A stretch of 64,000 nt of DNA from an uncultured Collinsella sp. (GTDB taxonomy: Bacteria; Actinomycetota; Coriobacteriia; Coriobacteriales; Coriobacteriaceae), in assembly GCA_934655755.1 (NCBI GenBank), contig CAKUHA010000005.1, positions 1-64,000 of the forward strand. Reading direction: 5' to 3'. Made by a program: the position numbers and the translations under genes. Shown here piece by piece: positions 31,708 to 40,194 of this stretch. Each line of letters opens with the position of its first letter. Position 1 is the stretch's first letter. The notes under the pieces were generated by a model. That model was not told the DNA's origin, did no database searches, and saw only the letters and a program-made list of their open reading frames with translations.

Positions 31708-33431
31708 TGAGGTTTATGAAGCCGTACCGCAGACTGATTGCGGTGACACTGCTGGTGCTGCTGATAGACAACGTTGGCACGCTGCTGGTGCCCACGATGC
31801 TGGCGAACATGGTCAACACGGGCATCACGACGGGCGATGTCGACTACATCCTGCGCAACGGCCTGTACATGCTCATCGCGACCGGCATGGCCAGCGGTGG
31901 CGCGGTGCTGGGCTGCTATCTTTCGGCTCGCCTGGCGGCCAACGTGGCCTGCGACATCCGCAATGCCGTCTACGACAAGTCGCTCGAACTGTCTGCCAGC
32001 GACTTTGAGCGCTTTGGTACCGGCTCGATGATCACGCGCTCGCTCAACGACATCAACGTGATCCAGCAGGCAATTCTGCAGACGATTCAGCTGGTGCTGC
32101 CCGTGCCGTTTTTGGCTGTGGCGGGCATCATCTTTGCCTGGTTTATCGATCCCACCATGGGTACGCTGCTGGGCGTGGTCGTCGCGATCGTGCTGGTGGC
32201 GGCAGTCTTTACCGTTGCCAACGCCGCGCCGATCTTTATGCGCCTACAGAGCTTTATCGACCGCATGAACGTGGTGTTGCGCGAGAACATCGTGGGCGTG
32301 CGCGTCATCCGTGCGTTTAACAAGGAGCGCCACGAGGAGCAGCGCCTGGACGAGGTATTTAGCGATTACGCGGCCAATGCCATCAAGGTCAACCACCTGT
32401 TTGTGGGCCTTGACAGCTCCAGCTTCTTTTTGATGAACATCGCCGAGGTGGCGGTGCTGTGGGTGGGTGGCAACCGCGTGGGTGTCCATGCCATGCAAAT
32501 CGGCAGCATCTCGGCCGTGCTGGAGTATGCGCTTCTGATCCTGTTCTTTGTGATGATGGCGCAGATGGTGGTACTGACGCTCCCGCGCGCCGCGGCGTGT
32601 CTCAACCGCGCGCAACAGGTGCTCGAAATTGAGCCGAGCATCGTGGACGGCGGGCGTACGCTGGGCGACGGGGTGCCTGAGTCTGTTGACGGTGCCGACG
32701 CGGTGGCCGTGTTCGACCACATGTCGTTTCGTTTTGACGATGCCGACGAGGACACGCTGTGCGACCTGAGCTTTGCCTGCCGGCGCGGCCAGACAACGGC
32801 GATCGTGGGCTCGACGGGCTCGGGCAAATCGACGGTGGCAAAGTTGCTGCTGCGCTTCCACGATGCCACGAAGGGTGCTGTTCGTCTGAACGGCGTCGAT
32901 CTGCGCGACCTTTCGCAAGGCGACATCCGCGGTCGCATAGCCTACGTGCCGCAGAAGGCATGGCTGTTCTCGGGCACCGTGGCGAGCAACCTGCGCTTTG
33001 GCAACGAGGGTGCAACTGAGGCCGACATGCTCCATGCACTGGAGGTCGCCCAGAGCACCTTTGTGCTCGATCAGCCGCAGGGGCTCGACACGCCGGTGGC
33101 CCAGGGCGGCACGAACTTTTCGGGCGGCCAGCGCCAGCGCCTGGCGATCGCCCGCGCGCTCATGAAACGCGCCGACCTGTATATCTTCGACGACAGTTTT
33201 TCGGCCCTGGACTTTAAGACCGATGCGGCCCTGCGCCATGCACTGCAGGACGAGACGCGCGATGCCGCGGTGCTCATCATCGCACAGCGCATCTCGACGA
33301 TTCTGCATGCCGATCAGATTGCGGTGCTCAAAGACGGCGAGGTCGTGGGCCTGGGCACGCACGACGAGCTGATGGAAACCTGCGAGGTGTACCGCGCCAT
33401 CGCGGAATCGCAAATGAAGGGAGGTGAGTAG
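31695..33431 (+). CDS. Heterodimeric ABC exporter, subunit with degenerate ATP site
   Basis: A 578-residue half-transporter with six predicted membrane helices and a C-terminal nucleotide-binding domain. Walker A is GSTGSGKST (about residue 373) and the signature FSGGQRQRL is intact. However, Walker B reads IFDDS, with Asp in place of the catalytic Glu, and the H-loop reads AQR instead of AHR. These changes mark the degenerate-site subunit of TM287/288-, BmrCD- or LmrCD-type heterodimers. It starts inside the MarR gene and is followed, one base after its stop, by the partner gene. Substrate is unknown, probably a drug, lipid or peptide. Confidence 0.9.
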   Translation: MRLLMRFMKPYRRLIAVTLLVLLIDNVGTLLVPTMLANMVNTGITTGDVDYILRNGLYMLIATGMASGGAVLGCYLSARLAANVACDIRNAVYDKSLELSASDFERFGTGSMITRSLNDINVIQQAILQTIQLVLPVPFLAVAGIIFAWFIDPTMGTLLGVVVAIVLVAAVFTVANAAPIFMRLQSFIDRMNVVLRENIVGVRVIRAFNKERHEEQRLDEVFSDYAANAIKVNHLFVGLDSSSFFLMNIAEVAVLWVGGNRVGVHAMQIGSISAVLEYALLILFFVMMAQMVVLTLPRAAACLNRAQQVLEIEPSIVDGGRTLGDGVPESVDGADAVAVFDHMSFRFDDADEDTLCDLSFACRRGQTTAIVGSTGSGKSTVAKLLLRFHDATKGAVRLNGVDLRDLSQGDIRGRIAYVPQKAWLFSGTVASNLRFGNEGATEADMLHALEVAQSTFVLDQPQGLDTPVAQGGTNFSGGQRQRLAIARALMKRADLYIFDDSFSALDFKTDAALRHALQDETRDAAVLIIAQRISTILHADQIAVLKDGEVVGLGTHDELMETCEVYRAIAESQMKGGE

Positions 33432-33432
33432 C

Positions 33433-35433
33433 ATGACCGAGGAGCTTAAGAAGCAGGGCATCGTTGATGGCGCCGCGGTTGCAGAGACAATCGAGGGGAC
33501 GGGCGCCACGCCCGACTTGGACGCCGCCGCCAAGGCGGCTGAGCGCGAGGCTCGCCGCCAAGCGCTCTACGAGGAAAACGAGCGTGCCGAGGACGAGCGT
33601 GCCCGCGCCGAGGCGGAGCGCATGCGCGACGTGGACGATGAGGACGAGGACGAGACGCCCCGCGACACCTGGGCGACGGTGCGCCGCCTGTGGAGCGAGG
33701 CCGCCGGCGACCACTGGCGTTTCTATATTGTGTTTGCGAGTATCGTCTTCTATGTCATCTTTAACACCGCGGCGCCGGCGTACAGCGCCCGCGTGATCGA
33801 TGAGCTGTGGGGACACATGAAGCTGGCGTTTGCCAACAACACCACCTTCAGCATCACTTGGGAAAACTGCGGCAGGACCATCTTCATCTACTTTATGATC
33901 TGGACGGCCGCTGCCTCGTTCTATGCGCTCCAGAGCTTTTTGATGTCGAGCGTTGCCGAGCGCCTCAACCTGCGCCTGCGTAACCGCATCGCACAAAAGC
34001 TCAATCGTCTGCCGCTCGCCTACTTTGACGCGCATCGCCCCGGCGAGGTGGTCAGCCGTGCGACCAACGACCTGGACAAGATGTCCGAGAGCATGCAGCG
34101 CGGCCTGCTGCAGCTGCTGGTATCGATCGGCACGGTTGTGGGCGCCGTGAGCGTGATGTTCGTGTTCAGCGTGCAGCTCACGCTCGTCTTTTTGTTCTTT
34201 ACGGCGTTGTCGCTGCTGGTGACGAAGGTCGTGTCGCGCCGCACGCACGATGTGACGGGCGAGCGCCAGGAGTGGGTGTCCAAGATTACGAGCGCGGTCG
34301 AGGAAGGCTACTCGGGCCGTCTGGTGATTCGCGCGTTTAACCGCGAGCGCCAGAGCTCCGTTGAGGTGCACGAGGCCTCAAAGGAGCTGGCGCGCGTGAG
34401 CACCAAGGCCGACTTTATGATCAATGCCGTCGGACCCGCGGTACGCTTTATCGGCCGTTTGGCGCAAATCGTGATTGCGCTCGTGGGCTGCAGCATGTTG
34501 GTCGCCGGCCACATGACTGTCGGCGTGTTCCAAGCGTTCTTCCAGTTTATCTACGAAGCGTCCGAGCCCATGACGCAGCTGTCGTTTACCTTTAACTCGC
34601 TGCAGAGTGCGTTGGCGAGCGCGGAGCGTGTGTTCGATCTGCTCGACGAGCCCGAGATGGAAGCCGACCCGCTGCCGGCCGATGCCGCCAAGCTGCCGGG
34701 CAAGGTGGAGGGCCGTGTCTCCTTTGAGCATGTACGCTTTGGCTATGCGCCCGACAAGCCGCTCATGCGCGACGTGTCGTTTACCGCTGAGCCGGGCCAG
34801 AAGATCGCGGTGGTGGGAACCACGGGCGCGGGCAAGACCACGCTCATCAACCTGCTCATGCGCTTCTACGAGATCGACGGCGGACGCATTACCCTCGACG
34901 GCGTGGACACGAGCCGCATGGACCGCGGTGAGCTGCGCCAGCAGTTTGGCATGGTGTTGCAGGACGCCTGGCTGTTCGATGGCACCATCGCCGAGAACAT
35001 CGCCTACGGCTGCCCCGAGGCGACGCGCGATGAGATTGTGGCGGCCGCACGCGCAGCACAGGTCGACTTCTTTGTGCGCACCATGCCGCAGGGCTACGAC
35101 ACGCGTGTGGCCAACGATGCCGAAAGCATCAGCCAGGGCCAGCGTCAGCTGCTGACCATCGCGCGCGTACTGCTCAACAACCCGGCAATCCTCATCCTGG
35201 ACGAGGCGACGTCGAGTGTGGATACGCGCACCGAGCTTGCCATCGGCCGCGCCATGGACGCGCTCATGCGCGGGCGCACGAGCTTTGTGATTGCGCACCG
35301 TCTGTCGACGATCGTCGATGCCGACCTGATTCTGGTCATGGACCACGGCAACATCATCGAGCAGGGCACGCACAAGGAGCTGCTGGCTGCCGAGGGCGCT
35401 TACGCCGACCTCTATCTGAGCCAGTTCGCATAA
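33433..35433 (+). CDS. Heterodimeric ABC exporter, catalytically canonical subunit
   Basis: A 666-residue partner of the preceding subunit. An ~85-residue highly charged extension (EERAEDERARAEAERMRD...) precedes the six-helix membrane domain; this is unusual in length. The nucleotide-binding domain has Walker A GTTGAGKTT, Walker B with catalytic Glu (ILDEATSSVD) and the H-loop histidine (AHRLSTI). Its signature motif is altered to SQGQ. In a heterodimer that altered signature would face the partner's degenerate Walker site, so only one site is active. GGGAGGTGAGTAGC precedes ATG 33433. Confidence 0.9.
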   Translation: MTEELKKQGIVDGAAVAETIEGTGATPDLDAAAKAAEREARRQALYEENERAEDERARAEAERMRDVDDEDEDETPRDTWATVRRLWSEAAGDHWRFYIVFASIVFYVIFNTAAPAYSARVIDELWGHMKLAFANNTTFSITWENCGRTIFIYFMIWTAAASFYALQSFLMSSVAERLNLRLRNRIAQKLNRLPLAYFDAHRPGEVVSRATNDLDKMSESMQRGLLQLLVSIGTVVGAVSVMFVFSVQLTLVFLFFTALSLLVTKVVSRRTHDVTGERQEWVSKITSAVEEGYSGRLVIRAFNRERQSSVEVHEASKELARVSTKADFMINAVGPAVRFIGRLAQIVIALVGCSMLVAGHMTVGVFQAFFQFIYEASEPMTQLSFTFNSLQSALASAERVFDLLDEPEMEADPLPADAAKLPGKVEGRVSFEHVRFGYAPDKPLMRDVSFTAEPGQKIAVVGTTGAGKTTLINLLMRFYEIDGGRITLDGVDTSRMDRGELRQQFGMVLQDAWLFDGTIAENIAYGCPEATRDEIVAAARAAQVDFFVRTMPQGYDTRVANDAESISQGQRQLLTIARVLLNNPAILILDEATSSVDTRTELAIGRAMDALMRGRTSFVIAHRLSTIVDADLILVMDHGNIIEQGTHKELLAAEGAYADLYLSQFA

Positions 35434-35443
35434 TCGCGTGAGA

Positions 35444-35475
35444 ATGTGACAAAGGGACCGTCCCGCATGTCACAT
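35444..35475. repeat. ATGTGAC / GTCACAT palindrome with GGGAC core
   Basis: ATGTGAC (35444-35450) pairs with GTCACAT (35469-35475), and inside it GGGAC-C-GTCCC (35454-35464). It lies ten bases after the ABC gene stop and is a member of the GGGACA palindrome group. A lone ATGTGACAAA word also occurs near 30578. Confidence 0.7.
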
Positions 35476-35482
35476 CGAAAAG

Positions 35483-35520
35483 AAGGCGCGCCGGGGATGG
35501 ATTCCCTGGCGCGCCTTTTG
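35483..35520. terminator. Terminator between the ABC exporter and cysE
   Basis: AAGGCGCGCCGGGGA (35483-35497) pairs with TCCCTGGCGCGCCTT (35503-35517) with one G-T pair, followed by TT. It serves convergent genes. Confidence 0.85.
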
Positions 35521-35557
35521 TGTTGGCGTTTATGCTGTGGCGGTTGCCCTTGCGGCC

Positions 35558-36262
35558 CTAGCGCTCGTCCACGAGCTTGGCGACGAGCGCCTTGAGCTCG
35601 GCCACCTCCTGCTCGAGTTCCTTGACGCGACGGGCGTTCTCGGTGATGCCTTGACGGTTGAGGGCACTCTGCTCGGCAGCGTCGTCGGGCATGTACTCGC
35701 GATGCTGTTTGGCGTCGAAGCTCTCCTCGAACACGCGGCAGCCATTGCGCTTGATGATGCGTCCGGGCACGCCCACGACGGTGCAGTTGTCGGGCACGTC
35801 CTTGACGACGACCGAGTTGCCACCGATCTTGACGTTGTTGCCGATGCGGATGTTGCCGAGCACTTTAGCGCCCGTGCCCACGGTGACGTTATCGCCCAGG
35901 GTGGGGTGACGCTTGCCGGTCTCGTTGCCGGTGCCGCCGAGCGTAACGCCCTGGTAGAGCACGCAGTTGTCGCCCACGATGGTGGTTTCGCCAATGACGA
36001 CCCCCATGGCGTGGTCGATAAAGAAGTGCTTGCCGATCTGCGCGGCGGGGTGAATCTCAACACCGGTGATATGGCGGGTTAGCTGCGAGAGTACGCGGGC
36101 GAGCGAGCGATGACCGTGCTCCCAGAGCCAGTGCTCGGGCACATGGTTCCACTTGGCGTGCAGGCCGGGGTAAGACAAGAAGATGACCAGGCCGTTTTGC
36201 GCAGCGGGGTCCTGCGCCTGGACGGTCTTGATGTCCTCGCGAATGGTATTGATAAAGCTCAC
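35558..36262 (-). CDS. cysE: Serine O-acetyltransferase
   Basis: A 234-residue enzyme that acetylates serine with acetyl-CoA to give O-acetylserine, the precursor of cysteine. The N-terminal helical part ([19 protein letters not shown]) leads into left-handed beta-helix hexapeptide repeats with the catalytic [15 protein letters not shown]-terminal heptad segment ([21 protein letters not shown]) should form a coiled coil, longer than in classical CysE. GTG 36262 has AGGGAGGG upstream; the frame runs on to 36337 without a site. No sulfur gene is adjacent. Confidence 0.9.
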   Translation of the reverse strand: MSFINTIREDIKTVQAQDPAAQNGLVIFLSYPGLHAKWNHVPEHWLWEHGHRSLARVLSQLTRHITGVEIHPAAQIGKHFFIDHAMGVVIGETTIVGDNCVLYQGVTLGGTGNETGKRHPTLGDNVTVGTGAKVLGNIRIGNNVKIGGNSVVVKDVPDNCTVVGVPGRIIKRNGCRVFEESFDAKQHREYMPDDAAEQSALNRQGITENARRVKELEQEVAELKALVAKLVDER

Positions 36263-36486
36263 CGGCCGCCCTCCCTTAGCGCCGCGACAATGCAATTCAA
36301 TAAAGTATAGCGATTCGCTAGGGATTAGGAAGGGCAATCTTGCTTTGCTTTACATGACAGGTGTCAGTTATGCAAACTTGCTGGTAATGAAGTAAGACTT
36401 TTGAGGGGTTTGGCCCGCACCCGCGCTGCAACCGTATACTGGTCAACTTGGACGTGTCCGCGCCCGCAACTGAGAGGTTTTACTTC

Positions 36487-37134
36487 ATGGGTTTCATCAA
36501 TTTTATCGCCGAGTTGCTCAAGGATCCGCGCACCGCGATCGCCAGCTGGATTGCCGCCGGTCCGCTTATGGCCTACGGCTGCGTGTTCCTGATCATCTTT
36601 ATCGAGACGGGCGTCGTGTTCTTCCCGTTCCTTCCCGGCGACTCGCTGCTGTTCGCCTCGGGCTTCTTCGCCCACAACGGTGGCTTTAACATCGTGGCGC
36701 TTTTGGCCACTGCGTGGGCCGCTGCTATCCTGGGCGACCAGTGCAACTTTATGATCGGCCACTTCTTCGGCCGCAAGATCATCGCCTCGGGCAAGGTGAA
36801 GGCCATGACGCCCGAGCGCATTAAAAAGTCCGAGGACTTCTTGGACAAGTGGGGCCACCTGGCCATCTTCCTCGGCCGCTTCTTCCCGTTCATCCGTACC
36901 TTTGTGCCCTTTATCGCCGGCATGGGCGGCATGCACTGGCGCAACTTTGTCGTCTTTAACGTGCTGGGCGGTATCACCTGGTCGACGGTCTTTACGCTGC
37001 TGGGCTACTTCTTTGGTGGCATCCCCTTTGTGCAGGAGCACTTTGAGCTGCTGATCATCGGCATCGTCGCCGTGTCGATCATCCCGACCGTGGTTGGCCT
37101 GGTCAAGTCCAAGTTTGGCAAAAAGAACGCCTAG
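36487..37134 (+). CDS. DedA-family membrane protein
   Basis: A 215-residue polytopic membrane protein of the DedA/SNARE-associated superfamily, several members of which flip polyprenyl-phosphate or phospholipids and affect envelope homeostasis. The signature FLGRFFPFIRTFVPFIAGMGG is clear, preceded by ETGVVFFPFLPGDSLLF. ATG 36487 is chosen with GAGAGG about 10 bp before it. A -10-like TATACT is at 36435-36440. It is monocistronic and ends at a terminator. Confidence 0.9.
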   Translation: MGFINFIAELLKDPRTAIASWIAAGPLMAYGCVFLIIFIETGVVFFPFLPGDSLLFASGFFAHNGGFNIVALLATAWAAAILGDQCNFMIGHFFGRKIIASGKVKAMTPERIKKSEDFLDKWGHLAIFLGRFFPFIRTFVPFIAGMGGMHWRNFVVFNVLGGITWSTVFTLLGYFFGGIPFVQEHFELLIIGIVAVSIIPTVVGLVKSKFGKKNA

Positions 37135-37163
37135 CCTGCGCTTGCTTTTGAGCGCTGATTCTG

Positions 37164-37197
37164 AGGCCCGTCACCAATTGCGGTGTCGGGCCTTTTT
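37164..37197 (+). terminator. Terminator of the DedA gene
   Basis: AGGCCCGTCACC (37164-37175) pairs with GGTGTCGGGCCT (37182-37193) with one mismatch, followed by TTTT. Confidence 0.85.
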
Positions 37198-37242
37198 ATG
37201 TTGAAGGCAAATGAAAATACTTTACTTAGTTAAAGAAAAGCG

Positions 37243-37271
37243 TTTTATCCGCGGCGCGCGGGGAGTACAAT
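37243..37271 (+). promoter_or_regulatory. Probable promoter of ilvE
   Basis: TTTTAT (37243-37248), a 17-bp spacer and TACAAT (37266-37271) predict transcription starting near 37278, giving a ~147-nt leader. Confidence 0.5.
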
Positions 37272-37278
37272 TTCCTGC

Positions 37279-37428
37279 ATGCGAATCGACGCGCCATCGG
37301 CTTTGATGTTGCCCGCGTGTCCTGCCCGGCTCTACGCTCCGGGTCTGCGACGTTGCGACGCGGCCGGCTTCGGTCCTTGCGTGCGGGTTCGCGAGTATGC
37401 AACCGTGTGTGTAAGGAGCGACATATGA
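37279..37428 (+). CDS. Possible leader open reading frame coupled to ilvE
   Basis: A 49-codon frame starts at an ATG that would be at or next to the predicted transcription start (leaderless). Its TGA stop overlaps the ilvE ATG (ATGA). The peptide begins MRIDAPSALMLPACPARLYA and is not enriched in branched-chain residues, so it is not a classical attenuation leader. A chance open frame of this length is quite possible in GC-rich DNA. Confidence 0.25.
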   Translation: MRIDAPSALMLPACPARLYAPGLRRCDAAGFGPCVRVREYATVCVRSDI

Positions 37429-38477
37429 CTGTCGAGAAGAAGGATATCGATTGGGGTAGCCTCGGCTTTGGCTACATGAAGACCGATTACAGCTACGAGG
37501 CTCATTGGAAGGATGGCGAGTGGGACGAGGGCGGCCTGACCACCGACCACACCCTGCATGTCTCCGAGTGCGGTGGCATCTTCCATTACTGCCAGGAGGT
37601 TTTTGAGGGCCTGAAGGCCTACACCGCCGAGGACGGCAGCATCGTCTGCTTCCGTCCCGACATGAACGCTGAGCGTATGTACGACTCCGCCCAGCGCCTC
37701 GAGATGCCCCCGTTCCCCAAGGACAAGTTCGTCGAGGCCGTCAAGCAGGTTGTTTCTGCCAACGCCGCGTGGGTTCCGCCCTTCGGCTCCGGTGCGACCC
37801 TGTACGTGCGCCCGTTTATGATCGGCTCCGGTGACGTGATCGGCGTGGCTCCCGCTCCTGAGTACACGTTCCGCATTCTCGTGACCCCGGTCGGTCCGTA
37901 CTTTAAGGGTGGCCTCAAGCCCGTCAAGCTGCGCGTTTCCGAGTACGACCGCGCTGCACCGCACGGCACCGGCAACATCAAGGCCGGCCTCAACTACGCC
38001 ATGTCCCTTAAGCCCACGATGGAGGCTCACCGCGAGGGTTATGCCGAGAACCTGTATCTCGACTCCGAGTCGCGCACCTATGTCGAGGAGACCGGTGGCG
38101 CCAACGTCCTGTTTGTGAAGGAGGACGGCACGCTCGTCGTTCCTCAGTCGCACACCGACTCCATCCTGCCCTCCATCACCCGTCGCTCGCTCGTTCAGGT
38201 TGCTCAGGACCTGGGTATGACCGTTGACCAGCGCCCCGTCGAGTGGGCCGAGGTCAAGGCCGGCACCTTTGTCGAGTGCGGCCTGTGTGGCACCGCTGCC
38301 GTCATCTCCCCGGTTGGCGAGATCGACAACAAGGTCTACGGTGCCGACGAGACTGTGACCTTCCCGGCTGGCTACACCGAGATCGGCCCTGTGATGAAGA
38401 AGCTCCGCGAGACCCTGACCGGCATTCAGTCTGGTGCCGTTGAGGACAAGCACGACTGGGTTTACACCGTGGCGTAA
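37425..38477 (+). CDS. ilvE: Branched-chain amino-acid aminotransferase
   Basis: A 350-residue fold-type IV PLP enzyme that makes or degrades leucine, isoleucine and valine from the 2-oxo acids. It is of the ilvE_II (bacterial/eukaryotic BCAT-like) subgroup. Seen are HYCQEVFEGLKAY, the PLP lysine in GNIKAGLNYAMSL, YLDSESRTYVEETGGANVLF, and ECGLCGTAAVISPVG. TAAGGAGCGACAT precedes ATG 37425, an excellent ribosome site; longer in-frame starts upstream are unsupported. It is a stand-alone gene with a long GC-rich leader. Confidence 0.93.
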   Translation: MTVEKKDIDWGSLGFGYMKTDYSYEAHWKDGEWDEGGLTTDHTLHVSECGGIFHYCQEVFEGLKAYTAEDGSIVCFRPDMNAERMYDSAQRLEMPPFPKDKFVEAVKQVVSANAAWVPPFGSGATLYVRPFMIGSGDVIGVAPAPEYTFRILVTPVGPYFKGGLKPVKLRVSEYDRAAPHGTGNIKAGLNYAMSLKPTMEAHREGYAENLYLDSESRTYVEETGGANVLFVKEDGTLVVPQSHTDSILPSITRRSLVQVAQDLGMTVDQRPVEWAEVKAGTFVECGLCGTAAVISPVGEIDNKVYGADETVTFPAGYTEIGPVMKKLRETLTGIQSGAVEDKHDWVYTVA

Positions 38478-38493
38478 TTTGTCTTACCTATCC

Positions 38494-38618
38494 GGGCGGA
38501 GAGCAAGTTCCCTCCCGGCGCGTCCTCGGACATGCAAGAAGCCCTCGCTGCGCACTTCGTGCGGCGAGGGCTTCTTGCGTCCTGCGGAGTGCGCCGGGAG
38601 GGAACTTGCTCTCCGCCC
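38494..38618 (+). repeat. Structured element C: 28-bp perfect outer stem with inner hairpin
   Basis: Arms 38494-38521 and 38591-38618 are exact 28-bp complements. Inside, GCAAGAAGCCCTCGC (38534-38548) pairs with GCGAGGGCTTCTTGC (38564-38578) around a small CGCAC-TTC-GTGCG hairpin. It begins 16 bases after the ilvE stop and lacks a T-run. The layout resembles elements A and B, but the core sequence differs. Confidence 0.85.
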
Positions 38619-38659
38619 TGCGGGTTCGGCGCTGACGCAGCAGATCAATAATTAATCTG

Positions 38660-38694
38660 ATAAAAAGATGGTGCGCGGCCTTTCGGCCGCGCAC
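38660..38694 (-). terminator. Terminator of lemA
   Basis: GTGCGCGGCC (38671-38680) pairs with GGCCGCGCAC (38685-38694). Read on the minus strand it is followed by CATCTTTTTATC. Confidence 0.75.
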
Positions 38695-38701
38695 GTGTCT
38701 G

Positions 38702-39253
38702 CTAGAACTTGACGGTCGGGGCCTGGCGGGCGGCCTCGGCGGCCTCGAAGCCCTGGCGCTCCTTAAACTGGAAGATGCCGGCAAAGATGACGGCCGGGAA
38801 CGTCTGGATGGCGTTGTTGTAGCTGAGCACGCAGTCGTTGTAGCTTTGGCGTGCATAGCTAATCTTGTTCTCGGTATCTTCGAGCGATGCCTGGAGCTGC
38901 GTAAAGTTGGTGTTCGCCTTAAGATCGGGGTAGGCCTCGGCCACGGCGAAGAGCTGGCGCAGCGCACCGGTCAGCACGTTGTCGGCTTCCATCTTGGCCT
39001 CGGGCGTGGTCGCCTTGACGGCGGTGTTGCGCGCGCTGATCACGGCGGCGAGCGTCTCCTGCTCGTGCTTGGCGTAGCCCTTGACGGTCTCGACCAGGTT
39101 GGGGATCAGATCGTTGCGGCGCTGCAGTTGCGTGTCGATGTTCTGCCAGGCGTTATCGATGCGATTGCGCTTGGTGACCATGTTGTTGTAGATGCCGGCG
39201 ATGGCGCAGACAATCACAACGACAACAACGATACCGATGATGATGGTAGCCAT
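38702..39253 (-). CDS. lemA: LemA family protein
   Basis: A 183-residue membrane-anchored protein. The N-terminal helix (IIIGIVVVVVIVCAIAGIY) is followed by the LemA helical bundle with the family signature RNRIDNAWQNIDTQLQRRND and VKGYAKHEQETL. The C-terminal segment includes AIQTFPAVIFAGIFQFKERQ. Function is not established in bacteria, though LemA is often linked to envelope protein quality control with HtpX or TPM-domain proteins. None of those is adjacent here. It is divergent from a TetR regulator gene. Confidence 0.92.
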   Translation of the reverse strand: MATIIIGIVVVVVIVCAIAGIYNNMVTKRNRIDNAWQNIDTQLQRRNDLIPNLVETVKGYAKHEQETLAAVISARNTAVKATTPEAKMEADNVLTGALRQLFAVAEAYPDLKANTNFTQLQASLEDTENKISYARQSYNDCVLSYNNAIQTFPAVIFAGIFQFKERQGFEAAEAARQAPTVKF

Positions 39254-39465
39254 GATGTCTCCGTTTCGAATGGCCGCGGCGGCATGCGCCAGCTGCCGTT
39301 GGTGTAACGCTTCTAGTATACCCGCAACCGCTGACGGTGCCGAACTTTCCGGTAAGCGTTATGTTTCCACCAAGGTAGGACGACCGTGCGGAGAATGGGC
39401 AGTACAGGTGTAAGATATGCGACAGATTGATGGGTGTTGTCTTTTCCTTGAGGAGGGCGATGCAG

Positions 39466-40050
39466 ATGGACCTTCGCATTAAGAAAACCTATCGGGCCCT
39501 GTTCTCAGCTTTTACCGAGCTTTTGGAAGAACATCGTTTTGAGGACCTGACGGTTGCCATGCTGTGCGACCGCGCTATGATACGCCGCACGACGTTCTAC
39601 AAGCACTTTCGCGACAAAAATGATTACTTTGCCTTCTATATCGATGAGCTCATGTCGGGCCTGCCGCAAAAGCGGGCTGCCGAGGGCGGCACGGTGTCGG
39701 CCGACGACGTGCGCGGGCTTCGCCACGAGGTGTTCACCGACGCCATGGACATGATTCTGGCGCACGAGCAGCTCATGGACAACATTTTGGCGAGCAGCAT
39801 GTCGGGTATGTTGACCAGCATGATTTGCGACCGCATCGCGCGGTCCATTCGCGAGCGTGTGATGAGCGCGCTTGACGAGGATGCGCTTGCGCCCGTGTCG
39901 CTCGAGACGACGTCCGAGTTTATCGCCGGCGGCATCATTCGTCTATTTACCATGTGGTGGGAATCGGGCCATGACCTTGAACGTCAACCCGAGATGGCCG
40001 ACGTGGTCGATGCCCTGTTCGAGCGGACCATGACGCCGGTAAAGCACTAA
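39466..40050 (+). CDS. TetR-family transcriptional regulator
   Basis: A 194-residue protein with an N-terminal TetR helix-turn-helix: RIKKTYRALFSAFTELLEEH, then FEDLTVAMLCDRAMIRRTTFYKHF. The rest is a variable helical ligand domain, of the type seen in DhaS-like or lipid-metabolism regulators. AGGAGG at 39451-39456 lies 9 bp before ATG 39466 and 3 bp before ATG 39460; the former is preferred. It is divergent from lemA and followed, convergently, by tRNA-Ser. No clear operator was found. Confidence 0.85.
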   Translation: MDLRIKKTYRALFSAFTELLEEHRFEDLTVAMLCDRAMIRRTTFYKHFRDKNDYFAFYIDELMSGLPQKRAAEGGTVSADDVRGLRHEVFTDAMDMILAHEQLMDNILASSMSGMLTSMICDRIARSIRERVMSALDEDALAPVSLETTSEFIAGGIIRLFTMWWESGHDLERQPEMADVVDALFERTMTPVKH

Positions 40051-40053
40051 AAG

Positions 40054-40143
40054 TGGCGGAGAGAGGGGGATTCGAACCCCCGGAACGCTCTCGCGCTCAA
40101 CGGTTTTCAAGACCGCCGCATTCAACCGCTCTGCCATCTCTCC
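40054..40143 (-). tRNA. tRNA-Ser (anticodon UGA)
   Basis: Read on the minus strand the gene starts GGAGAGATGGCAGAG and ends TCTCTCC-G-CCA, with CCA encoded. The anticodon loop is CTTGAAA (UGA, Ser). It has the long variable arm GAGCGCGAGAGCGTTC typical of class II tRNAs and a T-loop GGTTCGAATC. Length is 90 nt including CCA. Confidence 0.97.
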
Positions 40144-40194
40144 GTGAGTCGTAATGATAGCATCGTTTTGAATTTACAACAGGGAAGGCGAACG

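Noticed and set aside
37279..37424. Classical attenuation leader peptide for ilvE
   Set aside because: The frame is not rich in Leu, Ile or Val codons, and no terminator/antiterminator pair with a T-run is seen.
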